Source of the DNA: Micavibrio sp. UBA7657
Lineage (GTDB): Bacteria; Pseudomonadota; Alphaproteobacteria; Micavibrionales; Micavibrionaceae
Length of the DNA stretch: 33,380 nt
Reading direction: 5' to 3'
Assembly: GCA_002483465.1 (NCBI GenBank)
Contig: DLHX01000014.1
Coordinates: 14,035 to 47,414, forward strand
The translations under genes were made by a program, and so were the position numbers. Position 1 is the stretch's first letter; each line of letters opens with the position of its first letter. Below the pieces are notes generated by a model that saw only the letters and a program-made list of their open reading frames with translations, did no database searches and was not told where the DNA came from. Below are positions 22,772-30,700 of this stretch, piece by piece.

Positions 22772-22933
22772 ACCGGAAGTTAATAAGCCGATACAACTCG
22801 ACCGCGACGGCCTTTAAGCCGAGGCTTTGGACATGCGCCGCCGCCTCCCGGTCATAGCCGAGAAGCGACGTGTTACGGACACGCCACCGGTTGTATCGGG
22901 GTTATTAAGCCCCGGCCTGCCCTTGAGGACAGA
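22741..22933 (-). ncRNA. Candidate structured RNA or attenuator leader
   Basis: The region shows no convincing gene but strong pairing. A long-range helix joins 22781-22797 to 22890-22907 (nearly 17 pairs, one bulge). Inside are local hairpins CGGC/GCCG near 22808-22821 and CGTG/CACG near 22869-22883. A 5' hairpin is formed by 22917-22932 with the loop TCAA. One arm of the long helix can alternatively pair locally (CGGGG 22897-22901 with CCCCG 22910-22914), so two mutually exclusive folds exist. A possible promoter on the minus strand is TTGAAA-N18-AACAAT (22940-22969), and the RNA would end at the terminator. I do not recognise a known RNA family. Confidence 0.55.
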
Positions 22934-22981
22934 CGCCCCATTGTTATCCTGCGATACCCCATTTTTCAATAAAAAGAACGG

Positions 22982-23362
22982 TCAGGAGCCGTTTATCAGT
23001 TCTTCTAGAGAAGGCTGAGCAGTCGCCCGCGCCTCTTTCAGAGGTCCATCCACAAGGTTTGTGATCTTCTCCATCGCGCTGCAATTGCCTTCCAGCGCAC
23101 GAACCCAGAGCGTCGCCGCAATTAGATGGGCTATGGTGATCTTGACGCCCCTGTCCGTGAAGCCGTGCAGCAATTCCTCCACAGTTGGCATCTCCTTGAT
23201 GGAACTGCGGGGAAATTCAAAGCCCGCAATGGTGCGGGCGGCGTTCCTAATCGACCAAGGCGGGCAGGAGCGAGCGCGAGCGGCACGAGGGCAGTTACCG
23301 ACACCGAAGCGAGTCCACTGCCCGTATTTTGCAATGTTTGAATTGCCAGAATAATTCGGCAC
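22982..23362 (-). CDS. Small phage-type protein resembling DUF5681-like/terminase-associated proteins
   Basis: The 126-residue frame ends with PTVEELLHGFTDRGVKITIAHLIAATLWVRALEGNCSAMEKITNLVDGPLKEA. The pattern (V)RALEGN..AMEKI.N.VDGP resembles small proteins found beside phage terminases. The N-terminal half (GQWTRFGVGNCPRAARARS, then SIRNAARTIAGFEFP) is compatible with the same family but Arg/Ala/Cys-rich, so some decay is possible. No terminase or head genes follow, so it may be a relic or have been co-opted. Its weak sequence support is only by eye. Confidence 0.45.
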   Translation of the reverse strand: MPNYSGNSNIAKYGQWTRFGVGNCPRAARARSCPPWSIRNAARTIAGFEFPRSSIKEMPTVEELLHGFTDRGVKITIAHLIAATLWVRALEGNCSAMEKITNLVDGPLKEARATAQPSLEELINGS

Positions 23363-23431
23363 CCTTCGCCCTCATTGCGTGAACAACCGTTCTTTTTGAA
23401 CCGGCTCATTGATTCAATTTAAATTTCGAGA

Positions 23432-23503
23432 GCGGCGGCTCCGCCGCCGGATCAACTCTCGCTCGCTACGGCTGTGTGGGGCCACGCGTCGCTCGCGTTG
23501 ATC
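23432..23503. repeat. Hairpin cluster near the right end of the island
   Basis: GCGGCGG/CCGCCGC (23432-23447) is a tight hairpin. GATCAAC (23450-23456) and GTTGATC (23497-23503) form an inverted repeat enclosing a second GC-rich hairpin (GTGTGG with CCACGC). The stretch from 23363 to 23583 has no convincing gene. Function unknown; it might be a recombinase accessory site or a transcript end. Confidence 0.5.
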
Positions 23504-23583
23504 GTGCTTCCCTCGTTAATATCTCTGGTTCGATTCCCTTCTGGTGACTATAAAAGGGGTTATAAGAACGCTGGCACAGGGAT

Positions 23584-23706
23584 TTAGGCATGAAACACCC
23601 CCCGAGGGCCATGTGCGGCGTTTTCACGCTGGGCGAATATAGTTGCCCAGTCCTGCAAAATTTCCGATATATGGTTCCAAGTATTAATATGAACTTCCAC
23701 CATTTC
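23584..23706 (-). pseudogene. Displaced native 3' end of the integrase gene
   Basis: Read on the minus strand, the att core gives KEMVE-type codons exactly as in the integrase, then continues in the same frame for 36 codons (VHINTWNHISEILQDWATIF and a further 16) to a TAA at 23584-23586. Joining the two att cores, as in the excised circle, fuses integrase residues 1-511 to this tail and gives a 547-residue protein. In the integrated state the segment has no start of its own and is silent or read as part of a chance frame. It is the sequence proof of how the element was circular. Confidence 0.85.
23694..23706. repeat. attR-type core (right direct repeat)
   Basis: CTTCCACCATTTC, identical to the left core at 15069-15081. 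The bases to the right (TTTTCGGGCG) are host DNA leading into the cation efflux gene. Confidence 0.82.
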
Positions 23707-23729
23707 TTTTCGGGCGCTAGAATGCCCCG

Positions 23730-24650
23730 ATGTCACCAGCCAACACCAATATCCGCCCCCGTATGGCCCTGATCGCCGGAGCCGCATCCTTGGTGACGGT
23801 TCTCATCCTGATCGTCATCAAGGCCTTCGCGCTCATCCAGACCGGCTCCGCCTCCATCCTCGCCTCGCTGATCGACTCGGTGGTCGATGCCAGCGTTTCC
23901 ATCATGACCTTCCTCGCGATTCAAATATCGCTGAAACCCGCCGACGAAGACCACCGCCACGGCCACGGCAAAGTCGAAGGTCTTGCGGCGTTGTTCCAGG
24001 CCGCCTTCATCGCGGGCGCCGGATTTTTCCTTCTCCTCGAATCCGCCGGACGTTTTACCGGCCCGGCAGTTGCGGAAGAGAGCGATATCGCCATCGCGAT
24101 CATGGCCGTTGCCACCATCCTCTCGGTTGTCCTCGTGATGGTCCAGAATTACAGCCTGAAATTCGCGCCCTCGCTGGCCGTCGAGGCCGACCGCGCGCAT
24201 TATTCGTCGGACATCCTCATCAATCTCGGCGTCATCGGCGTCCTGTTCGGCCTGCAGCACGGCGCGCCGTGGTGGATCGACCCGGCCTTTGCCGTGCTCA
24301 TCGCGTTCTATCTCGCGCTGACCGTGCGCCGCATCGCGGGCAAAGCCGTCGATATGCTGCTCGACCGCGAACTCTCCGGCGATGCGCGCGAGCGCATCAC
24401 GAAAAAAGTTCTCTCACATAAATACGTGATGGGCATGCACGATCTCCGGACCAGCAAATCCGGAATGAAGATTTTTATCTCCTTCGATATCGAGCTCGAC
24501 CCCAGCCTGCTTCTCTATAACGCGCATGAAATCGTCCGCGAGGTGGAGTTCGAACTTCTCATCGATTTCCCCAACGCGGAAATTCTCATCCATGCCGACC
24601 CGCACGGGGATACGTACGACACGCGGCACAGCGGCGAAGTTCATCACTGA
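23730..24650 (+). CDS. Cation diffusion facilitator (FieF-like)
   Basis: The 306-residue inner-membrane protein exports divalent metals (Zn, Fe, Cd, Mn or Co in known members) in exchange for protons. Six transmembrane segments fill residues about 12-205. The metal-site motifs DSVVDASVS (helix 2) and HYSSD (helix 5) are present, as is the DHRHGHGKVEGL loop after helix 2. The C-terminal cytosolic domain (about 210-306) ends in a His-rich tail (DTRHSGEVHH). The exact metal cannot be read. Before integration this gene would have lain 43 bases downstream of tRNA-Tyr; now the island end replaces that upstream region. The ribosome binding site is weak. Confidence 0.93.
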   Translation: MSPANTNIRPRMALIAGAASLVTVLILIVIKAFALIQTGSASILASLIDSVVDASVSIMTFLAIQISLKPADEDHRHGHGKVEGLAALFQAAFIAGAGFFLLLESAGRFTGPAVAEESDIAIAIMAVATILSVVLVMVQNYSLKFAPSLAVEADRAHYSSDILINLGVIGVLFGLQHGAPWWIDPAFAVLIAFYLALTVRRIAGKAVDMLLDRELSGDARERITKKVLSHKYVMGMHDLRTSKSGMKIFISFDIELDPSLLLYNAHEIVREVEFELLIDFPNAEILIHADPHGDTYDTRHSGEVHH

Positions 24651-24809
24651 TTCATATCAGTTCGTTCGGCCGTTTTAGGGGGGTGGGGGTGCCTCTCTTT
24701 CTTTTTTAAACAATAACAATTCCCGCCGCGCATTTTCACACGCAGCCCTTCGCCTTCCGGCTCATCAACGGGACAAAAAAATCATAAAATAAATTCAAAA
24801 AATTGTAAA

Positions 24810-24824
24810 GAACAAATGTAGAAC
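24810..24824. promoter_or_regulatory. Probable LexA (SOS) box
   Basis: GAAC-N7-GAAC is the exact reverse complement of GTTC-N7-GTTC, the LexA-binding direct repeat known in alphaproteobacteria. It lies 24 bases before the radical SAM start, overlapping the expected promoter (a TATAAA lies at 24842-24847). The 197-base gap it sits in (24651-24847) otherwise shows no gene. Confidence 0.65.
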
Positions 24825-24847
24825 AACTTCGTATTTTCTGCTATAAA

Positions 24848-26032
24848 ATGAGCATGCAGAAGAATCAGAAAACCGGTGCGAAACATCCTGTCCATGGCTA
24901 CGGCCAGCGGCAGAATATTTATAAAAAACCAGAGAAAAATGAGGAGTCGAATGAAGCCGAAATCATCAACGCTAGGAAAAATATTCGCGGACGCGGCGCG
25001 CTCGACAATCCAACCGGACGTTTTGAAAGGCTTCTCACTGAAGACGATATAGAAAGTTTCGAGGACGAGGATGTCGAAGGCAGGCAGATCGAAACGCAAA
25101 TCTTTATCGACAAAACAAAATCGATTGTGACAACAAATGACAGCCCCGATGTCGGGATGGAAGCGTCGGTCAATCCCTATCGCGGCTGTGAGCATGGATG
25201 CGTTTATTGTTTTGCAAGGCCGACGCATGAATATTTCGAGCTGTCGGCGGGCCTCGATTTTGAAAGCAAGATTTTTGCCAAGCCCGAAGCACCGAGATTG
25301 TTAGCTGAAAAACTCGGCTCGAAATCATGGGAGCCGAAAGTTTTAATGCTCAGCGGCGTGACGGATTGCTACCAGCCGCTGGAACGAAAGCTGAAAATTA
25401 CGCGCGGGTGTTTTGAGGTGCTGCGCGATTTTCGCAACCCGGCGGCAATCGTGACCAAGAATTTCCTGGTAACGCGTGATATCGATATTTTTCAGGACAT
25501 GGCGAAACACGATCTTATTAAAGTGAACATTTCTCTCACGACTCTGGATGGCGATCTCGCGCGCAAGATGGAGCCGCGTGCATCACAGCCGCATCTGAAA
25601 ATAAAAGCGATTGAGATGCTGGCGAAGGCGAACGTGCCGGTCGGCATCATGATGGGGCCGATCGTACCCGGCCTGACCGATCATGAAATTCCCAATGTCA
25701 TCAAGGCCGCCGCCGATGCAGGCGCGATCACGGCCTATCACACGATTTTGCGCCTGCCGTGGGGCGTGAAGGATTTGTTCGAGAACTGGATCAGGGAACA
25801 TTACCCGGACAAGGCCGAGCGTGTGCTGAATCGCGTGCGTGCGATACGCGGCGGCAAACTTTATGAATCGGATTTTGAAGTCCGCATGGCGGGACGGGGG
25901 ATTTTCGCCGAGCAGATTCATACTATGTTCGCGCTCTATAAGAAAAAGAACGGGCTGGATAGACGCTGGCGCGGGCTTTCGGTGGAACATTTCCGCAGGG
26001 ATGCAAGAGGCGGGCAGACGAGTTTGTTTTAA
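24848..26032 (+). CDS. PA0069-family radical SAM protein (spore photoproduct lyase-like)
   Basis: The 394-residue product has the radical SAM cluster motif C-x3-C-x2-C in YRGCEHGCVYCFARPTHEYF at about residues 114-130, preceded by MEASVNPY. The family also shows GRGALDNPTGRFER near the N-terminus and TLDGDLARKMEPRA in the barrel. It resembles the uncharacterised PA0069/Rv2578c-type proteins, related to spore photoproduct lyase; DNA-repair activity has been proposed but not established. The C-terminus (RWRGLSVEHFRRD) is family-typical. The first about 50 residues are polar and may be partly untranslated; a second ATG is two codons in. An SOS box upstream supports a DNA-damage role. Confidence 0.85.
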   Translation: MSMQKNQKTGAKHPVHGYGQRQNIYKKPEKNEESNEAEIINARKNIRGRGALDNPTGRFERLLTEDDIESFEDEDVEGRQIETQIFIDKTKSIVTTNDSPDVGMEASVNPYRGCEHGCVYCFARPTHEYFELSAGLDFESKIFAKPEAPRLLAEKLGSKSWEPKVLMLSGVTDCYQPLERKLKITRGCFEVLRDFRNPAAIVTKNFLVTRDIDIFQDMAKHDLIKVNISLTTLDGDLARKMEPRASQPHLKIKAIEMLAKANVPVGIMMGPIVPGLTDHEIPNVIKAAADAGAITAYHTILRLPWGVKDLFENWIREHYPDKAERVLNRVRAIRGGKLYESDFEVRMAGRGIFAEQIHTMFALYKKKNGLDRRWRGLSVEHFRRDARGGQTSLF

Positions 26033-26047
26033 AATTGAAATTACGCA

Positions 26048-26073
26048 ACCCCGTCGCAAGACGGGGTCCATAC
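26048..26073. repeat. REP-like palindrome, left of the GIY-YIG gene
   Basis: ACCCCGTC and GACGGGGT form a perfect eight-base stem with a GCAA loop, followed by CCATAC. The outer part GGGGTCCATAC (26063-26073) is an exact inverted copy of 26406-26416. Confidence 0.75.
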
Positions 26074-26087
26074 GATGGAGAACATAA

Positions 26088-26399
26088 GTGCAAAAAAGAA
26101 TCGAAAGAGTTTTCATTTATATCCTGACCAATAAAAGATACGGCACTTTATATATTGGACTGACGACTAATCTGGTCAAAAGAATGGAAGAGCACAGGAG
26201 TAAAATTGTGAAGGGTTTTACGGAGAAATATAACCTCACACAACTTGTGTATTACGAAATACACGATGATATTCATGTCGCTGCGCACCGTGAAAGAGTA
26301 ATGAAAAAATGGAAAAGAGCATGGAAGATTGCGCTCATAGAAAAGCAAAATCCTCATTGGGCGGATTTGTACGCTGATCTGAAACGTAAGGCAGTGTGA
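26088..26399 (+). CDS. Small GIY-YIG nuclease domain protein
   Basis: The 103-residue product is a single GIY-YIG domain: FIYILTNKRYGTLYIGLTTNL at the N-terminus contains the YIL...LYIG pair and the following R (VKRMEEHR), and ERVMKKWKRAWKIALIE is the C-terminal signature. It starts at a GTG with GGAG seven bases upstream. Such standalone proteins occur in many copies in proteobacterial genomes; their role is not known, and structure-specific DNA cleavage is expected from the family. It is framed by two inverted palindromes, suggesting that gene and repeats move as a unit. It lies between two unrelated housekeeping-like genes. Confidence 0.88.
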   Translation: MQKRIERVFIYILTNKRYGTLYIGLTTNLVKRMEEHRSKIVKGFTEKYNLTQLVYYEIHDDIHVAAHRERVMKKWKRAWKIALIEKQNPHWADLYADLKRKAV

Positions 26400-26405
26400 T
26401 CTTAT

Positions 26406-26431
26406 GTATGGACCCCGGCTTTCGCCGGGGT
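26406..26431. repeat. REP-like palindrome, right of the GIY-YIG gene
   Basis: GTATGG is followed by ACCCCGGC and GCCGGGGT with a TTTC loop. It is the mirror arrangement of 26048-26073, with the 11-base GTATGGACCCC identical in inverted form. Seven bases follow the GIY-YIG stop. Confidence 0.75.
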
Positions 26432-26483
26432 TTCGATAAATATTGCTCTTTTCTAATGATCTAACCTCAGGCACAATCACGTC

Positions 26484-27416
26484 ATGAGAATTCTATCTGA
26501 CATCGGCGGCACCTATGCGCGCTTCGCAATTGAAAAATTCGGTAAGCCCGCGAACAGCAAAAAATATGCGGCGGCGGATTTCGAAACATTCGAGGACGCG
26601 CTGGCGCAGTACACGGAAGAGGCGGGCGTCACCGGTGAAATTTCATTGCTGATCGCCACTGCCGCGCACCCGGATGAAAATAACGCCTGGCATTTCGTGA
26701 ATAAAAATAAATGGGTGATCGATGTGCCGGCGCTCGGCAATGTCGATATTATCCTGAACGATTTCGAGGCTTCGACTTGGGGGCTGATCGATTTAAAGGA
26801 TCAGAAAATTTTGAAAAAAGGCCGCGAGAAAAAAACCGCGCCGCGTGTGCTGATCGGACCGGGAACCGGGCTTGGGCTGGGCTATCTCGTTCCGCATGGA
26901 AAGACATTTCACGTACAGGGCACGCAGGGCGGTCATATCGCCACGGCGGCATTGAATGACGAGCAGCGCCGTGTGCTGCAGGCCGTCGACAAGATCAAAA
27001 GCCGTGATTGCATCAATGTTTACGAGGATGTGGTCAGCGGCCCCGGTCTTTATAATCTTTATGCAGCGCTGTGTTCGCTCAGTGACGAGGAACAGATTGC
27101 ACAAAGCGCCGATGATTTTCTCGCGCAGGAAAAAAGTCCCGCCATGCGCGACGCGCTGCGGCTCTTTCATGAATTTTTCGGGATGTTCGCGGCTTCGGTC
27201 GTTGTCGGCGCGGGAGCTTATGGCGGGCTGTATCTGACGGGCGGCGTCCTCGAGAAATTGTCGGGGAAAAATCTTTTCGACTTCGCGCATTTCGAGAAAT
27301 TTTTCGACGCCAACCTCTCGCCGCTGATCAAAAAATCCGTGAGCGATACGCCGGTTATCCAGGTCACCGATCCCTATCTTACGTTCAACGGGCTGACCAG
27401 GGCTGCCGATGCGTGA
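26484..27416 (+). CDS. glk: Glucokinase
   Basis: Glk phosphorylates glucose with ATP to glucose-6-phosphate in the cytoplasm. The 310-residue product matches the bacterial Glk family: phosphate-binding MRILSDIGGTYARFAIE at the N-terminus, catalytic LNDFEASTWG at about residues 91-100, ATP-site IGPGTGLGLGYL, zinc-less GTQGGH substrate loop, and the C-terminal GAYGGLYLTGGVL. Length is normal. It is a single gene between the GIY-YIG cassette and tRNA-Gly. No sugar transporter is nearby. Confidence 0.92.
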   Translation: MRILSDIGGTYARFAIEKFGKPANSKKYAAADFETFEDALAQYTEEAGVTGEISLLIATAAHPDENNAWHFVNKNKWVIDVPALGNVDIILNDFEASTWGLIDLKDQKILKKGREKKTAPRVLIGPGTGLGLGYLVPHGKTFHVQGTQGGHIATAALNDEQRRVLQAVDKIKSRDCINVYEDVVSGPGLYNLYAALCSLSDEEQIAQSADDFLAQEKSPAMRDALRLFHEFFGMFAASVVVGAGAYGGLYLTGGVLEKLSGKNLFDFAHFEKFFDANLSPLIKKSVSDTPVIQVTDPYLTFNGLTRAADA

Positions 27417-27519
27417 GGGCCAAATCCATGAAATCACACGAAATGTGACAGGCTATGGGGCGGAACGCTTTAAGTTTCTTGATTTCGGCCTTAAGACCTA
27501 ATACCTAATAGGCCTGAAT

Positions 27520-27593
27520 GCGGGTGTAGCTTAGTGGTAAAGCTCCAGCCTTCCAAGCTGGCTATGAGGGTTCGATTCCCTTCACCCGCTCCA
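27520..27593 (+). tRNA. tRNA-Gly (TCC)
   Basis: The 74-base gene folds perfectly. Acceptor GCGGGTG pairs with CACCCGC, the anticodon stem CCAGC/GCTGG holds the loop CTTCCAA with anticodon TCC, the T-arm is GAGGG-TTCGATT-CCCTT, and CCA is encoded. Its 3' end is repeated immediately downstream. TTGATT about 40 bases upstream and TAATA sequences closer in may be its promoter, with imperfect spacing. Confidence 0.97.
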
Positions 27594-27614
27594 GATTTCC
27601 CTTCACCGCTCCAG
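27575..27614. repeat. Tandem duplication of the tRNA-Gly 3' end
   Basis: The 20 bases ending the tRNA (27575-27594) are followed at once by a near copy (27595-27614), with one extra T and one missing C. This could be an old att scar or a slippage duplication. Confidence 0.7.
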
Positions 27615-27758
27615 CCCTTCATTCTCCCGCCGGGCCAATGATTATATTCCTGAAACACTGGATATATTAGACATGTTAAAATATAAGTGATGACGGGGAA
27701 AACCCTATAAATTATATTTCTCTAATTATTATCCTCGCCACGGTACCGGTGTCTACAA

Positions 27759-30700
27759 ATGAATAGGTTTTTTTTCTTATCGACGGCGCTCTTCATCGCC
27801 ACCGGGGTAACTGGTGCTGCGACAATTTCCCAACATGCCTATGCCGGTTCGGGCACATCCTGCGCGCATTATGCGGGCCATGCGTCGGTGGAAGGAAAAT
27901 GGGGCTCGGAGCGGAGCATCACGGAAACCGCGGCGTTCGTGCCGCTGGCCTGCCGGGAAGACCGGCTTTTGTACGGTGATGTGCGGCTGAAGGCTGACAA
28001 CCGGGGAAATCGCGAGGGCAATGTCGGCCTCGGCGTGCGGGCTCTCAAGGAAAACGGCGTCGCGGGCGGCTATGTTTATCTGGATCGCAGGCGCTCGGGC
28101 GCAACGGAGAAATTATTTACACAAACGACGCTTGGCGCCGAATGGCTGGCCGAGGATTGGGAAGTGCGGAGCAACGCCTATGTTCCTTTAAGCGGCAAGA
28201 AGCAGATGGGCACCAGCGGCGGCGAAGCCTTGAGCGATCCGTATTTAGCCGGCAGCGGAATTTACGTGGATGTTGCCGGGCAGAATGCGGTTATTGAAAA
28301 ACCGCTCTGGGGCGTCGATGCCGAAGCGGGTTTAAAACTTCCCGGAAAAGATTTCTGGCTGCATGCGGGCGTATTCGCCTTCGATGCGAGCGAGGCCCAG
28401 CGCCTAGCGGGCGGGCGTCTCCGTGCCACTTATAACGTGACGGACAACATCGCCCTCACCGCCGAGGGCCAGTACGACAATGTACGCGGACGCCAGGGCT
28501 GGCTCGGCGTGCGCTTCACCGTGCCGTTTGGCGGGCCTAAAGAAAAACCAACCGGCCTCAAACGCCGCATGACGGCGGACCCCGTCCGCGACGTCGACAT
28601 TGTCACTGCGGCGGTGGAGGAGCAGATCAGTACAGATCATGCAGCGCCCGTCGAGAACACCGGGACCGGCGTAGCGCAGCGCGTTCTGCATGTCGACAAC
28701 AGCGCAGGCGGCGGCGGTGACGGCACGCTCGAAAATCCGTTCAACACACTGGCAGCAGCGCAGGCCGTGTTGCAGGACTTCGACGTTCTCTACATCAATC
28801 GCGGCACGGGAACGACCGCGGGGATGAATGCCGGGCTAAGCATTGCAAGAAATAATGTCTGGGTCATCGGCTCGGGCACGGATTTTGTTTATGATGCAGG
28901 CCGCTTCCGCGCGCCGACCGAGAGCAATCTTTCCGGTACGGTCCTTGTTGCAGGAGGCCTCGCCCCCGTCATCACCAACGCGGGCGTGAATGGCGACGGT
29001 ATCAGCATCACCGGTGCAGATGCCTATGTTGGCGGGGTTACTGTCAACGGCGCGGCTCGGAACGGGATTTACGCGCTCTCCAGCGCGGGTACCGATCTGG
29101 GCAACATCACCGTCAGTGATGTCACCGTCACCGGCAACACCGGCAGCGGCATATTGATCGAAACCGGCGCGGGCTCGTCTTTCAGCGAAGCAACAGTCAG
29201 CGATGCGAGTATTTCAGGCAACGCAGGGCGGGGAATTTATGCGCTGGTACAGACGGGCGGCGATATCGATTCCATCACGCTGAACGATATCGTTTCGCAG
29301 AATAATACCGGTGCGAACGGGCGCGGGGTTGAGATCGGCGTCAGCACCGCAGGCTCGACCATCGGCACCGTTACCGTTGAAGATTCCAGCTTTACCGGCA
29401 ACGCAGCGCAAGGATTATATGTCGTCGGCTCCAGCAGCGGCCTGATAAGCGATATCAATTTCAACGATATCATAGCCTCGACCAATGCGAATGCGGGTGT
29501 GCAGGTTGGCGTCGCTTCCGGGGCGGATATCGTGACGCTCGAAGTCGACGGGATAACGGCGAACAGTAACACAACCGCTTCGGGCCGGGGTTTCTATCTC
29601 GATGTCAACGGCGCGGGATCGACCGTAACCACTGCAACGCTGAACAATATTACGACGGCATCAAACGGTGCGACCGGCACCTATGTGAACGTCCAGACGG
29701 ATGGCCAGCTTTCCACATTGAACGCGAACGATGTTTCATCGAACCACGATGATTCACGCGGTATTTATTTCCTCACCCAGCTTGGCGGCGATATCGGCAC
29801 GATTGCGGCGGACGGCATGACCTCGATAAACACCGCCGGTGCCGCCGGGCGCGGGATGGAAATCATCGCTTCGGGTGTTGGCTCAACGATAAATTCTGCC
29901 ACTGTCGAAAATTCGACATTTAACAGCAACCTGAATATGGGCTTGCTCTACCAGGCGATCACCAGCGGCGTCATCACGACATCGGTTGTCCGCAATACGA
30001 CGGCTTCCAGCAATACCGGCCTTGGCATCGAGATGCTGGCGCAAATCGCCGGAAGCATGAGTACGGTGACTCTTGAAAATATTACCGCCAACAGCAATGC
30101 CGGGCGCGGCGTTTATATTTTTGCGCAAAGCGATGGCGATATTGCTACGGCTACGGTCGATAACCTGACCGCGCAGAATAATACAGGCGCAGCTGGCCGC
30201 GGGATCGAGATCGGGTCGACGGGCAACGGCTCCACGATTGGCAACATGACCGTCGAAAATTCCCTGTTCTCGGGTAACGCGCAGGAGGGCGCGTATTTAT
30301 ATGCAACGACCAATACCACGACGACGACGAACACCGTAAATGTCACGAACGTGACATCGACGGCTAATGGCATTCGCGGTGTTTACATCGTTTCATCTGC
30401 GGCCGCTGACATGGGACAGGTCAGGATTGATGGCCTGACATCTACGAACAATCTTGGCGGTAATGGCCGCGGGATAGAGGTTACAGCTACAGGTGTCGGA
30501 TCCAGCATTGCGGGCATTACGCTGGAAAATTCGACTTTCACCGGCAATGCCGCGATCGGCGCGCACTTGACGGCAGGAAGCAGCGCTTCTATCGCGACTA
30601 TAAATGTTTCGGATGTTACGGCTTCGACGAATGTTTCACAGGGATTGCTGGTGCAGGCGCAAAGCGACGGCGATATCGGCACGGTCACGATTGAAGATAC

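Larger units (their letters stand above)
15069..23706. mobile_element. Integrated island at tRNA-Tyr, about 8.6 kb
   Basis: The element is bounded by the identical 13-mers CTTCCACCATTTC at 15069-15081 and 23694-23706; the left one begins in the tRNA acceptor stem. A large serine recombinase sits at the left end, pointing outward. The cargo is a MerR-like regulator, a cyclase-like/HEPN pair, a RelA/SpoT-like protein with a 94-residue partner, a CpXC/DUF6804-like pair, a structured RNA and a phage-like small protein. No plasmid replication, conjugation or capsid genes are seen, so it is an integrative cargo island rather than a phage. Its right junction is 24 bases before the cation efflux start codon. 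The in-frame integrase tail at the right end independently supports these borders. Confidence 0.85.

Noticed and set aside
22781..22907. Possible integron attC site
   Set aside because: The arms do not carry the GTTRRRY/RYYYAAC core pair and no integron integrase is present.
23521..23550. A complete second tRNA at the right end of the island
   Set aside because: Only a T-arm-like string is present; flanking bases cannot form acceptor, D or anticodon stems.
23584..23787. Independent small minus-strand gene spanning the right att core
   Set aside because: Its start is antisense to the cation efflux gene; its end is better explained as the displaced integrase tail.
24677..24696. G-rich run as a possible G-quadruplex
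   Set aside because: Only two long G-runs occur; four separated runs are not present.
26148..26480. Minus-strand frame of 110 codons over the GIY-YIG gene
   Set aside because: It is a shadow; its NPGESRGP-type peptide is the usual translation of such GC-rich palindromes.
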